From assembly GCF_009834545.1 (NCBI RefSeq), contig NZ_CP019427.1, forward strand, positions 1,713,001 through 1,777,000: 64,000 nucleotides of DNA, read 5' to 3'. Within the stretch, counting starts at the first letter, position 1. Each line of letters opens with the position of its first letter. Under the pieces are notes generated by a model. It made no database searches. It was not told the DNA's origin and saw only the letters and a program-made list of their open reading frames with translations. The translations under genes and the position numbers were made by a program. Source of the stretch: Pseudomonas sp. S04. Its GTDB lineage: Bacteria > Pseudomonadota > Gammaproteobacteria > Pseudomonadales > Pseudomonadaceae. Below are positions 27,120 to 35,986 of the stretch, piece after piece.

Positions 27120-28673
27120 TCAACCGCGGCGTACCCGCAGGCTGCGCCACAGTGCAGCCACCAGCAAGCCGCTGACCAGCGCCCAGCCCCAGGCCTGCTG
27201 GTTGAGCAGTCCTTCACGGTACAGCTGTGGGGCGATCCCGGCACCGATGATGAACGCCAGCAAGGCGATTTCGCGGCGCGGTGCGCTCACCGGGCGAATC
27301 AGGTAGACCAGTGCCGGCAACAGCAAGGCGGCGCTGGGGAAGCTGCGATAGCGGGGTTCGAACACCAGCCCCAGCATCATTACCGCGCCCGCAAAGCCGG
27401 TAGCAGCCAGTAACCAGCCTGCACGTCGTTGCAGTGCCTCAAACGCGCGCTCGCGCCAACCGGTGCGGGTGCTCAGGCTCAGCGCCGCGTGGGCCAGGAC
27501 CAGCAGGTTCAGCGCGACCAGCAGACCGGCCCACAGCCATTCATCGAGCGAGCGGCTGGTGACTCGCGCCAGTTCCCCCCAGGTACCGATAGAACAGGCC
27601 GCCACGGCGCCCAGCAGCGGCAGCACCAAGGCTGCACGGGTGCTGCGTACGCGACCACCGAGCAACAGCGTGGCGAGGAAGATCAGCCCGCCCACCGCCA
27701 GCCATTGTGGCCAGAGTGGCAGGTTGCTGACCGGGCCTGCGAGGACATTCTTGTCCTGGCGATCGGCATCGAACAGACCCCAATAGCCGCCCACCGCGCC
27801 TTCGCTGCCACGTTTCCACGGCTGGTCGAAGGCTTCGATCAGGTTGTAGTGCCAGCCTTGCTGCTCGGCCATGGCGACAAAACCGCGGATGAAGCGCGCT
27901 TCGTTGACGCGGCTGGGCAGGGCAGTCTCACGCTGGCGACCTTCGCTGGGCCAGCCGGTTTCGCCGATCATCACGTCCTTGGGCGCGAAGCGGTTGCCGA
28001 ACACCTGGCGCACTTGGGCAACATGCTGCAAGGCGGCATCGATATTGGAAGGGTCATCCTCCCAGTACGGCAGCAAGTGGATAGTCAGGAAATCCACTTC
28101 GGGGGCGATCTGCGGGTGCTGGAGCCAGAATTCCCAGACGTCGGCGTAGGTCACCGGTTGCTTGACGTTCTGCTTGACGTGCTTGATCAGCTTGGCCAAT
28201 TGCGGGCCGGTGATTTCCTTGCGCAGCAGCGCTTCGTTACCGACGATCACCGCCGAAACCACGTCCGGGTTGGCATTGGCCTCGGCAATCAGCAGCTCGA
28301 TTTCCTTGGCGGTGTCCACCGGGTTGCTGTTGACCCAGGCGCCGATCATCAGCTTCAGGCCATGTTTGCGCGCCAGTGCCGGCAGTGCTTCCAGGCCGGT
28401 CACCGAGTAGGTACGAATGCATTCAAAGCGGGTTGCCAGCAGGGCCAGGTCGGCGTCCATGCGCTCGGGGCGCAGGTTGAACGGCTGGTCGAACGGCGAC
28501 TGGTCCTTGTCGAAGGGGGTATAGGAGGCGCACTGCAGTTTGTGCGTGGCGCTGGCAACGTCCGGCAGCAGCACCGGTTGGCCAAGGCCGTACCAGTAGC
28601 CGCCGAGGGCAAACAGGCCGAGCAGGCAGGCAAATGCATAAGCTAAAAAAGGAAAACGCGCGGTGGCGGGCAT
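27120..28673 (-). CDS. GH17-family beta-glucan-active membrane protein
   Basis: The 517-aa protein has an N-terminal membrane anchor (about 8-28), a GH17 domain (about 45-320) and a C-terminal region of about seven membrane helices. The two catalytic glutamates are visible: Glu147 in VIVGNEALLR (acid/base) and Glu238 in MIGETGWPSEG (nucleophile). GH17 domains in proteobacteria include beta-1,3-glucan transglycosylases fused to a GT2 synthase (NdvB type); here there is no GT2 part. It may remodel periplasmic or exported glucans. The start at 28673 gives MPATARFPFLAYAF. Confidence 0.82.
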   Translation of the reverse strand: MPATARFPFLAYAFACLLGLFALGGYWYGLGQPVLLPDVASATHKLQCASYTPFDKDQSPFDQPFNLRPERMDADLALLATRFECIRTYSVTGLEALPALARKHGLKLMIGAWVNSNPVDTAKEIELLIAEANANPDVVSAVIVGNEALLRKEITGPQLAKLIKHVKQNVKQPVTYADVWEFWLQHPQIAPEVDFLTIHLLPYWEDDPSNIDAALQHVAQVRQVFGNRFAPKDVMIGETGWPSEGRQRETALPSRVNEARFIRGFVAMAEQQGWHYNLIEAFDQPWKRGSEGAVGGYWGLFDADRQDKNVLAGPVSNLPLWPQWLAVGGLIFLATLLLGGRVRSTRAALVLPLLGAVAACSIGTWGELARVTSRSLDEWLWAGLLVALNLLVLAHAALSLSTRTGWRERAFEALQRRAGWLLAATGFAGAVMMLGLVFEPRYRSFPSAALLLPALVYLIRPVSAPRREIALLAFIIGAGIAPQLYREGLLNQQAWGWALVSGLLVAALWRSLRVRRG

Positions 28674-29002
28674 GGTCAGACCGTCTGGGAGCAAAGCCGC
28701 GCATCTTACCTGCATTTACCGGCGGTCTGGGCGTTAGGTGGTTTTGCCATGCAAGGTTCGGGCGGGATCGGCCGGGGTTTTACCGATGGCTGTCGTTACT
28801 GGCTTTCTGATGTCGTTTCTCGCTGCCTTGAGGTCGCTGACAGAGCAGGTCCTCTTGGGCGCGAGGTTGATGATCGAAGCATCAGTACTCCGCTGATGTT
28901 CGAACGATTTTGCGGTGAAGCGTGATGGGGGCGCTGTGCACCATAACAATACGTTGACGCCGCTCGGCATCCGTCGGGCGCAGCACTTTCGGGGAAGTAA
29001 CG
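28674..29002. other. 329-bp intergenic region, nothing definable
   Basis: It separates two divergent genes and must hold both promoters, but I see no convincing -35/-10 pair, repeat or RNA. An open frame on the minus strand here has no gene-like composition. Confidence 0.5.
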
Positions 29003-29851
29003 ATGAAGATGCGACGACTCTTAGGCGCCAGTGCCGTTCTGGCATTGGCGATGGGCTCTACTCTGGCGACAGCCGACAGCAAAACCCTGAGCATCGGCTA
29101 TGTCGACGGTTGGTCCGACAGCGTGGCGACCACCCATGTGGCGGCGGAAGTGATCAAGCAGAAGCTGGGCTACGACGTGAAACTGCAGGCCGTGGCGACC
29201 GGGATCATGTGGCAGGGTGTGGCCACCGGCAAGCTCGATGCCATGCTCTCGGCCTGGTTGCCAGTGACCCATGGTGAGTACTGGGCCAAGAACAAGGACA
29301 AGGTGGTCGACTACGGCCCCAACTTCAAGGACGCGAAAATCGGCCTGATCGTGCCGGAGTACGTCAAGGCTGTCTCGATTGCCGACCTCAAGACCGACAC
29401 TACCTTCAAGAACAAGATCGTGGGCATCGATGCCGGTTCAGGGGTAATGCTCAAGACCGACCAGGCCATCAAGGACTACGGCCTCGATTACAAACTGCAA
29501 GCCAGTTCCGGCGCCGCAATGATTGCCGAGCTGACTCGCGCCGAAGACAAGAAAGACTCGATTGCCGTGACCGGCTGGGTGCCGCACTGGATGTTCGCCA
29601 AGTGGAAACTGCGTTTCCTTGAAGATCCAAAAGGCGTGTATGGCGCGGCGGAAACCGTCAACAGCATCGGCAGCAAGGGCCTGGAAGCCAAGGCGCCGGA
29701 AGTGGCCAAGTTCCTGCACAACTTCCAATGGGCTTCGAAGGACGAAATTGGTGAAGTAATGTTGGCGATTCAGGATGGTGCCAAGCCTGACGCAGCGGCC
29801 AAGGATTGGGTCGCGAAACACCCTGAGCGCGTCGCCGAGTGGATCAAGTGA
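29003..29851 (+). CDS. Glycine betaine/choline-type ABC substrate-binding protein, orphan
   Basis: The 282-aa protein has a signal peptide cleaved near ATA-DSKTL and the OpuAC-type fold: LSIGYVDGWSDSVATTHVA at the mature start, GIMWQGVATGKLDAMLSAWLP near 75, and VTGWVPHWMFAKWKL near 195. The tryptophans in these segments form the box that holds a quaternary amine. There are no permease or ATPase genes beside it. Pseudomonads use such solitary binding proteins with a shared Cbc importer, so betaine, choline or carnitine are candidate ligands. Confidence 0.88.
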   Translation: MKMRRLLGASAVLALAMGSTLATADSKTLSIGYVDGWSDSVATTHVAAEVIKQKLGYDVKLQAVATGIMWQGVATGKLDAMLSAWLPVTHGEYWAKNKDKVVDYGPNFKDAKIGLIVPEYVKAVSIADLKTDTTFKNKIVGIDAGSGVMLKTDQAIKDYGLDYKLQASSGAAMIAELTRAEDKKDSIAVTGWVPHWMFAKWKLRFLEDPKGVYGAAETVNSIGSKGLEAKAPEVAKFLHNFQWASKDEIGEVMLAIQDGAKPDAAAKDWVAKHPERVAEWIK

Positions 29852-29882
29852 TTTGATTCGACGCGTCTAGTCAGCATCTTCC

Positions 29883-29914
29883 AGGCCCGTTTGGCATTTT
29901 TGCCAAGCGGGCCT
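29883..29914 (+). terminator. Terminator after the binding-protein gene
   Basis: Stem AGGCCCGTTTGGCA/TGCCAAGCGGGCCT (one G-U pair) with loop TTTT, followed by a short T-rich run. Confidence 0.85.
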
Positions 29915-30069
29915 TTGTGTTTCTGGCGCTAAAGCAGTGGTTTTTATGTCCGGGGCAAATTGGCGAAAGCGACATCTGGTTCTAAGACTAAGGTCGTCTG
30001 GAACCTCTCCTTGAGCCGCATAGAGTGGATAACGTTCCAACTAAAATCTGTGCTGCGAGGATAAAAACA

Positions 30070-30381
30070 ATGAACGACAGCATTTACCTCTCGATTCAAA
30101 ACAGCCCGCGCTTCAAGGAGCTGGTTCGCAAACGAGAAAAGTTCGCCTGGATTCTCTCGGCGATCATGCTTGGGCTGTACTCCGGATTCATTCTTCTGAT
30201 CGCTTACGGGCCGCACGTACTGGGGGCAAAAATCAGCCCTGAGTCGTCGATCACCTGGGGCATTCCGATTGGTGTGGGGCTGATTGTGTCGGCCTTCATC
30301 CTGACCGGTATCTATGTGCGACGCGCCAACGGCGAGTTCGACGATCTGAACAATGCAATTCTGAAGGAGGCCAAGCAATGA
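30070..30381 (+). CDS. yjcH: DUF485 membrane protein YjcH
   Basis: The 103-aa protein has two membrane helices (about 27-48 and 62-84) and belongs to the DUF485 family that accompanies acetate permease. ATG at 30070 is preceded by AGGATAAAAACA, and its stop overlaps the actP start (ATGA), as in the acs-yjcH-actP arrangement of E. coli. No acs gene is next to it here. Confidence 0.9.
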   Translation: MNDSIYLSIQNSPRFKELVRKREKFAWILSAIMLGLYSGFILLIAYGPHVLGAKISPESSITWGIPIGVGLIVSAFILTGIYVRRANGEFDDLNNAILKEAKQ

Positions 30382-32036
30382 TCCGGCGTCTATTGGCTCT
30401 ATTGAGCGTTGCAGCGTTCGCGCCGGGTGCCTGGGCGGCTGACGCCCTGACCGGTGAGGTGGCCAAACAGCCGCTGAACATTCCTGCAATCCTGATGTTC
30501 GTGGCCTTTGTCGGCGCTACGTTGTGCATCACCTACTGGGCCTCGAAGAAAAACAACTCGGCGGCCGACTACTATGCGGCGGGCGGCAAGATCACCGGTT
30601 TTCAGAACGGCCTGGCGATTGCCGGCGACTACATGTCGGCAGCGTCCTTCCTGGGGATTTCCGCGCTGGTGTTCACCTCCGGCTACGACGGCCTGATCTA
30701 TTCGATCGGCTTCCTGGTGGGCTGGCCGATCATTCTGTTCCTGATCGCCGAGCGTCTGCGTAACCTGGGTAAGTACACGTTTGCCGACGTGGCGTCCTAC
30801 CGCCTTGGGCAAACCCAGATCCGCACCCTGTCTGCCTGCGGTTCGCTGGTGGTGGTGGCGTTCTACCTGATCGCGCAGATGGTCGGTGCCGGTAAGCTGA
30901 TCCAGTTGCTGTTCGGCCTGGACTACCACGTTGCGGTGATCCTGGTCGGTGTGCTGATGTGTATGTACGTGCTGTTCGGCGGCATGCTGGCGACTACCTG
31001 GGTGCAGATCATCAAGGCGGTGCTGCTGCTGTCCGGTGCCTCGTTCATGGCGCTGATGGTGATGAAGCACGTCAACTTCGACTTCAACATGCTGTTCTCC
31101 GAGGCGATCAAGGTTCACCCTAAAGGTGAAGCGATCATGAGCCCGGGCGGCCTGGTGAAAGATCCGATTTCTGCGTTCTCGCTGGGTCTGGCTCTGATGT
31201 TCGGTACTGCTGGCCTGCCGCACATCCTGATGCGTTTCTTCACAGTGAGCGACGCAAAAGAAGCGCGTAAGAGCGTGCTGTACGCGACTGGCTTCATTGG
31301 TTACTTCTACATCCTGACCTTCATCATCGGCTTCGGCGCGATCTTGCTGGTGAGCACCAACCCGGCCTTCAAAGATGCTGCTGGCGCGCTGTTGGGCGGC
31401 AACAACATGGCGGCGGTGCATTTGGCCAACGCGGTTGGCGGTAGCATCTTCCTGGGCTTCATCTCGGCAGTGGCGTTCGCGACCATTCTGGCAGTAGTCG
31501 CGGGTCTGACCCTGGCCGGTGCTTCGGCGGTGTCCCATGACCTGTATGCCAGTGTGATCAAGAAGGGCAAGGCCAACGAGAAGGATGAGATTCGTGTTTC
31601 GAAGATCACCACTATCGCTTTGGCGGTGCTGGCGATTGGCCTGGGTATTCTGTTCGAAAGCCAGAACATTGCGTTCATGGTGGGCCTGGCCTTCTCCATT
31701 GCGGCCAGCTGTAACTTCCCGGTGCTGCTGCTTTCCATGTACTGGAAGAAGCTGACGACTCGTGGGGCGATGATTGGTGGCTGGTTGGGGCTGATCAGTG
31801 CCGTTGGCTTGATGGTGCTTGGGCCGACCATCTGGGTGCAGATCCTGCATCACGAGAAGGCGATCTTCCCTTACGAGTACCCGGCGTTGTTCTCGATGAT
31901 TATTGCGTTTGTCGGGATCTGGTTCTTCTCGATCACTGACAAGTCGGCGGCTGCGGACAAAGAGCGGGCGCTGTTCTTCCCGCAATTTGTGCGTTCGCAG
32001 ACTGGGCTGGGGGCGAGCGGGGCGGTTTCGCATTGA
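30378..32036 (+). CDS. actP: Cation/acetate symporter ActP
   Basis: The 552-aa member of the sodium:solute symporter family has a signal-like N-terminus, then about thirteen membrane segments. Family marks include [36 protein letters not shown], and [22 protein letters not shown]. It imports acetate and related short monocarboxylates such as glycolate, which ties it to the Gcl pathway upstream in the window. A terminator follows 31 bp after the stop. Confidence 0.94.
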   Translation: MIRRLLALLSVAAFAPGAWAADALTGEVAKQPLNIPAILMFVAFVGATLCITYWASKKNNSAADYYAAGGKITGFQNGLAIAGDYMSAASFLGISALVFTSGYDGLIYSIGFLVGWPIILFLIAERLRNLGKYTFADVASYRLGQTQIRTLSACGSLVVVAFYLIAQMVGAGKLIQLLFGLDYHVAVILVGVLMCMYVLFGGMLATTWVQIIKAVLLLSGASFMALMVMKHVNFDFNMLFSEAIKVHPKGEAIMSPGGLVKDPISAFSLGLALMFGTAGLPHILMRFFTVSDAKEARKSVLYATGFIGYFYILTFIIGFGAILLVSTNPAFKDAAGALLGGNNMAAVHLANAVGGSIFLGFISAVAFATILAVVAGLTLAGASAVSHDLYASVIKKGKANEKDEIRVSKITTIALAVLAIGLGILFESQNIAFMVGLAFSIAASCNFPVLLLSMYWKKLTTRGAMIGGWLGLISAVGLMVLGPTIWVQILHHEKAIFPYEYPALFSMIIAFVGIWFFSITDKSAAADKERALFFPQFVRSQTGLGASGAVSH

Positions 32037-32067
32037 TGGTTTGATGGTTTTGTAATGTTGTGCTGAA

Positions 32068-32098
32068 TGCCCCGGTTGAGAGATCGGGGCATTTTTTT
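32068..32098 (+). terminator. Terminator of yjcH-actP
   Basis: Stem TGCCCCG/CGGGGCA with a T7 tract directly after it. Confidence 0.9.
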
Positions 32099-32154
32099 GT
32101 GGGCGGTTATCGGGCTTTGGTGTGTTTTTTATTGGGTGTATATCCGTTGCTGCG

Positions 32155-32420
32155 GTTAGGGCTGCTTAGGGTTTCGCCCTTACGGCGACTCACTTTTTTT
32201 CAAACGCCAAAAAAAGTAAGCAAAAGGCACTTGCTCCTACGTCCGGCCCGCTCGCTGGGGCTCGGGGTCCCTTCGCTCCGGGATCGATCCGGGCGCAGCG
32301 CCTACGGTTTGCTTCGCTGCACCTCCTCTCGCTGTGTTTGGCTTCGCCAAACGGTCGCTGCGCTCCCACCCCCGGATCAATCCCTCCACTCAGCCTTCCG
32401 ACGTCGCCTTACAGATCAAG
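32155..32420 (+). repeat. Noncoding repeat, left arm of the IS island
   Basis: This holds a segment rich in short inverted pieces (GGGTTTCGCCCTTACGGCG, CAAACGCC next to an A/T block, AAGTAAGCAAAAGGC) and a 33-bp stretch at 32299-32331 that occurs inverted and identical at 34262-34294. The type is a dispersed intergenic repeat of fluorescent pseudomonads, not a gene. Frames through it are chance. Confidence 0.8.
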
Positions 32421-32617
32421 ATCAAGAGCAGGCGAGCTGACACTCGGCCTATTGAGTGGTGAGGGGCTCTTGATCTGGCTTGTGATCTTGCTTTGGCTTT
32501 GGCTTCGGCTTTTGATCTTTTGCCCCATCGGCAGGCCGAGCGAAGGCCCCCGGTGTCAGGGTAGTTGTCGTGTCCTCCGCTTTTTAAAAGTATTCCGGGG
32601 GCGGCAAGAGTAAGGTC

Positions 32618-33118
32618 ATGCCTTTCTATTCAGAAGAACGCAAAGCTGCGTTGTTGAAAATGATGCTTCCGCCCCTGAGCCTTTCAGCGTCGGAGGTCGC
32701 GCGCCGTGAAGGTTGTAGCGACATGTCTCTTCATTATTGGCGTAAGCAAGCTGCTGCCAGAGGTTCCCAGTTGTCCGAAAACAAGCAGTCGCCTGAAAAT
32801 TGGTCTGCCGAATCCAAGCTCATGGCAGTCATCGAATCATCAGCTTTGTCGGAGCTGGAGCTGAGTGAGTATTGCCGTCGCAACGGTATTTTCCCTGAGC
32901 AAATTGATGGCTGGCGCAAAGCTTTCATTGCCAACAGTACTAATCATTCAGCGCTGAAAAAAGGAATCGCTGGGGAGACCAAGGAGGATAAAAAGCGGAT
33001 TCGGGAACTGGAGCGCGAGCTGCGCCGAAAGGATGCAGCACTGGCTGAAACAGTCGCATTGCTGGTGCTGCGAAAAAAGCTCAATGCCTACTGGGGGAGC
33101 GACGACGAGGTCAATTGA
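32618..33118 (+). CDS. IS3-family transposase OrfA (helix-turn-helix subunit)
   Basis: The 166-aa protein has an N-terminal helix-turn-helix region (LSASEVARREGCSDMSLHYW, about 26-46), a second similar one near 85-110 (LSEYCRRNGIFPEQIDGWRK), and a basic, Glu-rich leucine-zipper-like helix near 128-155. It should bind the IS ends. Near its end, at 33073-33079, a slippery A AAA AAG heptamer lies in frame, permitting a -1 shift into orfB. Confidence 0.85.
   Translation: MPFYSEERKAALLKMMLPPLSLSASEVARREGCSDMSLHYWRKQAAARGSQLSENKQSPENWSAESKLMAVIESSALSELELSEYCRRNGIFPEQIDGWRKAFIANSTNHSALKKGIAGETKEDKKRIRELERELRRKDAALAETVALLVLRKKLNAYWGSDDEVN
33073..33079 (+). promoter_or_regulatory. Slippery heptamer A AAA AAG for -1 frameshifting
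   Basis: The heptamer is in the zero frame of orfA (codons CGA AAA AAG). A -1 shift enters the orfB frame, which is open from here through 33115, giving an OrfAB fusion as in other IS3 elements. Confidence 0.75.
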
Positions 33119-34170
33119 CCTTGTTGCCAGAACGGCATCTTCTCGTCGACTGGCTCAACGAAGCCATCACGGCGGGCGCCCGCAGGGCGCCTGCGTGTCT
33201 AGAAGTCGGTATTTCGCTACGCACGCTACAGCGCTGGAGCCTGCCCGAAGCAATGTTGGCAGATGGGCGCACCACGACGGTGAGGCCAGTGCCGAGTAAC
33301 GCCCTGAGTGATCTTGAGCGCCAAGCTATCCTGGTCTTGTGCAACAGCAAGGCCTACGCACATCTGCCACCGAGCCAGATCGTGCCACGGCTCGCTGACG
33401 AGGGACGTTACATGGCATCGGAGGCAACCTTTTACCGAGTGCTGCATGCGGCAGATCAGCAGCATCATCGTTCCCGCGCCAAACGCCCGCATCGCCATGA
33501 AGCACCCACCACTTACGCGGCGACAGCCGCCAATCAGGTGTGGTCTTGGGATATTACGTACCTGCCGTCGCCGGTTCGTGGGAAGTTTTACTACCTCTAT
33601 TTGATCGAGGATATCTACAGCCGAAAGGCCGTGGGCTGGGAAGTTTACGAGGCAGAAAGCGGTGAAAAAGCAGCCGTCCTACTGCAACGAAGTGTCACTC
33701 GAGAGAAGTGCTGGCGTCAGCCGCTGGTGCTTCACTCGGACAATGGCGCACCGATGAAATCGGTGACGTTACTGACCAAGATGTACGACCTGGGTATCAC
33801 GCCATCGAGAGGAAGACCTCGGGTAAGCAACGACAATCCTTACTCGGAGTCGCTGTTTAGAACGCTGAAGTACTGCCCGCAGTGGCCGCAGGATGGATTT
33901 AGCAGCCTGGATGACGCGCGTATCTGGGTGAGGAATTTTATGGCCTGGTACAACACCGAGCATCGTCATAGCCGAATCCGCTTCGTGACACCCGCCCAGC
34001 GCCACGAGGGAAATGACCGGGAAATCTTGGCCCGGAGGGCGGCAATCTATGGGCAAGCGAGAGAAAAAAGGCCTGAAAGATGGTCAGGTGAGACACGCAA
34101 CTGGAACCCAATCGGGACGGTGTATCTCAACCCCGAAAGGGAGCTGACAGTTGTCGTGAAGGTCGCCTAG
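33115..34170 (+). CDS. IS3-family transposase OrfB (DDE catalytic part)
   Basis: The 351-aa region carries the rve-type integrase core with the DDE triad: Asp in WSWDITYLPS, Asp in VLHSDNGAPM, and Glu in NPYSESLFRTLKY. As a free-standing product it would start at the TTG overlapping the orfA stop; more likely it is made mainly as an OrfAB fusion by the -1 shift at 33073. All catalytic residues are present, so the element looks intact. Confidence 0.9.
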   Translation: MTLLPERHLLVDWLNEAITAGARRAPACLEVGISLRTLQRWSLPEAMLADGRTTTVRPVPSNALSDLERQAILVLCNSKAYAHLPPSQIVPRLADEGRYMASEATFYRVLHAADQQHHRSRAKRPHRHEAPTTYAATAANQVWSWDITYLPSPVRGKFYYLYLIEDIYSRKAVGWEVYEAESGEKAAVLLQRSVTREKCWRQPLVLHSDNGAPMKSVTLLTKMYDLGITPSRGRPRVSNDNPYSESLFRTLKYCPQWPQDGFSSLDDARIWVRNFMAWYNTEHRHSRIRFVTPAQRHEGNDREILARRAAIYGQAREKRPERWSGETRNWNPIGTVYLNPERELTVVVKVA

Positions 34171-34401
34171 CAAGACGGGCGACACGACAACTACCTTGAA
34201 AAACGCCGAAGGTGTTCATCGGGGGTAGGCGCGCAGCGCCGTGCGGCGTAGCCGCATTCATCGAGAGGAGGTGCAGCGAAGCAAACCGTAGGCGATGCCC
34301 CCGGATGGACACCGTAGCGAGGGAACACTGAGCCTCAGCGAAGTGCCGTACGCCAGGGGCAAAGCCTTTTGCTTACTTTTCGGCGTTTGGAAAAGTGAGC
34401 C

Positions 34402-35842
34402 GCTGTAAAAGCCAGCCCTTTCAAGGTCTTTTGACTTTAGCGGCCTTGAGCACCCGATCCGTCGACACGTGGGCATTCGCGGCTTTGCCTTCAAGCCACT
34501 CCTTTGGTTTGGGCACCTTCGGACCTCGTTTACTCTTGACGACCGCTTTGGGCTGGATGTTTCGAGCGAGTGCAAGCAGATACTGAGCCAGCCCTCCTGC
34601 GGGGATCGGAATGGATGAGTGTTCTGCTGGCAGGGCTATTTGCATACCCTCGTAACCGCTGCGTACCTGTACCGTCAGGTGGAAAATCGATGCTTCCCAA
34701 TCGTCGGGCAGGGTCTGGCGATGAGCCTGTTCAACGCTGTGCTTGAGCACGGCCAAGACGTTGTAAGCCAACACGGCCGACGCAAATCCCAGCAGGGCGG
34801 CCTTAGGGTTGCCCAAGGTTTCGATTTCGCTGTCCAGCACCGATTCCAGACGCTGGAACATCCCTTCGATGCTCCAGCGACGGCGGTACAAATCGGCGAT
34901 TTGCTCGGCACTGATGGAGTCGGGCAAGTTGCTCCAGAACAACAGCGTGGTGTCGCCAGATTCGGTGGGGTTTTGCAGATTCAGTTCGACACGCCGCCAC
35001 TGGCGACCACCTTTGACCTCGATGATTTGCTCGCGCACGCTGCCTACCCCGACCGCGACAGACTCCTGCCAGTCGCTTTCCTTAAGTAGACGTGGATGCT
35101 TGCTCGGTTCGCGAATGATGAACGAGGCTCCGGACTCTTCGCAGGCGTCCATGACGGGGAGCGTGCAATAGAGTCGATCAGCCATCCACAGCTGCCCCGC
35201 ACAGGCTTTTTCCAGCAACGGCAGAACGCTGACGCGCTCACTGGCATAGGTATCTTCACAGGGCTGAAGATCGACGACCTGATCCAGATCGGGGTCGTAA
35301 ACCACTACTGAAAAACCAGGCCGGGCGGCCCCTCGTTCACGGCGCAAAGCGCCCAGGCGTTTTTCGCTGGAAGGCAGGTGATTGCCGTCGACGACCCGCA
35401 GTTGCCAGCCAGGCAAAATGGCTGAGTGCCCCAGCTCTTTTATCGTCGGGGCCAAGCGCTCTGCGCTGCCGGTGACCAGGGCGCGCAGCAGCGCAGGTTC
35501 TGTGCGGCTGACCTTGTCATACAGCGCCGCCAAGCTGACGGGAAGATCCTCCATCTGCCGTGCAGCAGCATGTAGCGATGGTCGCAAGCCCAATGAAACA
35601 AGGGACATCAGTTCAACGATGGTTGAGAACAGAAGCTCACGCGGGTATTGCCGCTGACGATGTTCTTCGAACACCTGATCGACCCATGTGGCAGGAACAG
35701 CCTGCTCCAGTATCACTCTGGTCATGACACTGGCCGGTGTTTTTTTCTCAAACCGCGCTAGAACTTCTGCCCACATCGCTTTCGTCACCCTGACTGGAGT
35801 TTTGGGGGATTTTATCAAAGACCTTGAAAGGGCTGGCTGTAA
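34402..35842 (-). mobile_element. IS4-family insertion sequence with GCTGTAA target duplication
   Basis: Inverted ends share AGCCCTTTCAAGGTCTTT (left near 34411-34432, right near 35813-35836). GCTGTAA occurs at 34402-34408 and 35836-35842, directly flanking the element, and reads as a target duplication of at least 7 bp. Removing one copy with the IS restores the noncoding repeat. Confidence 0.85.
34421..35776 (-). CDS. IS4-family transposase
   Basis: The 451-aa transposase has the DDE residues of the IS4 family: Asp in LRVVDGNHLPS, Asp in LWMADRLYC, and Glu in the YRRRWSIEGMFQRL version of the Y-(2)-R-(3)-E signature. I chose ATG at 35776 (MWAEVLARFEKK) inside the element; GTG at 35788 is an alternative, and an upstream extension would cross the inverted repeat. 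The stop lies within the left inverted repeat. It appears intact. Confidence 0.88.
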   Translation of the reverse strand: MWAEVLARFEKKTPASVMTRVILEQAVPATWVDQVFEEHRQRQYPRELLFSTIVELMSLVSLGLRPSLHAAARQMEDLPVSLAALYDKVSRTEPALLRALVTGSAERLAPTIKELGHSAILPGWQLRVVDGNHLPSSEKRLGALRRERGAARPGFSVVVYDPDLDQVVDLQPCEDTYASERVSVLPLLEKACAGQLWMADRLYCTLPVMDACEESGASFIIREPSKHPRLLKESDWQESVAVGVGSVREQIIEVKGGRQWRRVELNLQNPTESGDTTLLFWSNLPDSISAEQIADLYRRRWSIEGMFQRLESVLDSEIETLGNPKAALLGFASAVLAYNVLAVLKHSVEQAHRQTLPDDWEASIFHLTVQVRSGYEGMQIALPAEHSSIPIPAGGLAQYLLALARNIQPKAVVKSKRGPKVPKPKEWLEGKAANAHVSTDRVLKAAKVKRP

Positions 35843-35920
35843 GAGCGAAACCGCCAGCGGCAGCACCCTAAGAAACGGATATGCCCCCAACCCCAAAAAA
35901 TACCAACCCCAGCACAAACA

Positions 35921-35951
35921 AAAACGGCCCCTATATAAATAGAGGCCGTTC
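35921..35951 (-). terminator. Terminator of gltA
   Basis: Stem AACGGCCCCTAT/ATAGAGGCCGTT (one G-U) with a 4-base loop; on the minus strand a T-rich run follows. Confidence 0.85.
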
Positions 35952-35986
35952 CCGGTACAACTTAAGACTTCATCGCAAGACAAATC

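Larger units (their letters stand above)
32556..34199 (+). mobile_element. IS3-family insertion sequence (about 1.64 kb)
   Basis: Terminal inverted repeats share GGTAGTTGTCGTGTC: left end about 32556-32578, right end about 34178-34199. It encodes OrfA and OrfB and a frameshift signal. It is inserted between two inverted copies of a noncoding repeat. A clear target duplication was not found, so exact ends are uncertain by a few bases. Confidence 0.85.
34215..35875 (-). repeat. Noncoding repeat, inverted right arm, split by an IS4 element
   Basis: Reading 34215-34408 joined to 35843-35875 gives an inverted copy of the repeat at 32155-32420: the 33-bp identical stretch at 34262-34294, then CTTTTGCTTAC, GCGTTTGG, GTGAGCCGC, and beyond the IS the GCGAAACC and ACCCTAAG pieces. 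The IS4 element separates the two parts. Confidence 0.75.

Noticed and set aside
28734..29045. 103-codon minus-strand frame upstream of the binding-protein gene
   Set aside because: It overlaps the start of the binding-protein gene and its composition is not gene-like.
32060..32440. Open frame through the left noncoding repeat
   Set aside because: The repeat contains short inverted segments and recurs in inverted form at 34215; the frame is accidental.
32556..34199. Target-site duplication for the IS3-family element
   Set aside because: The bases outside the inverted repeats on the two sides do not match, so no duplication is claimed.
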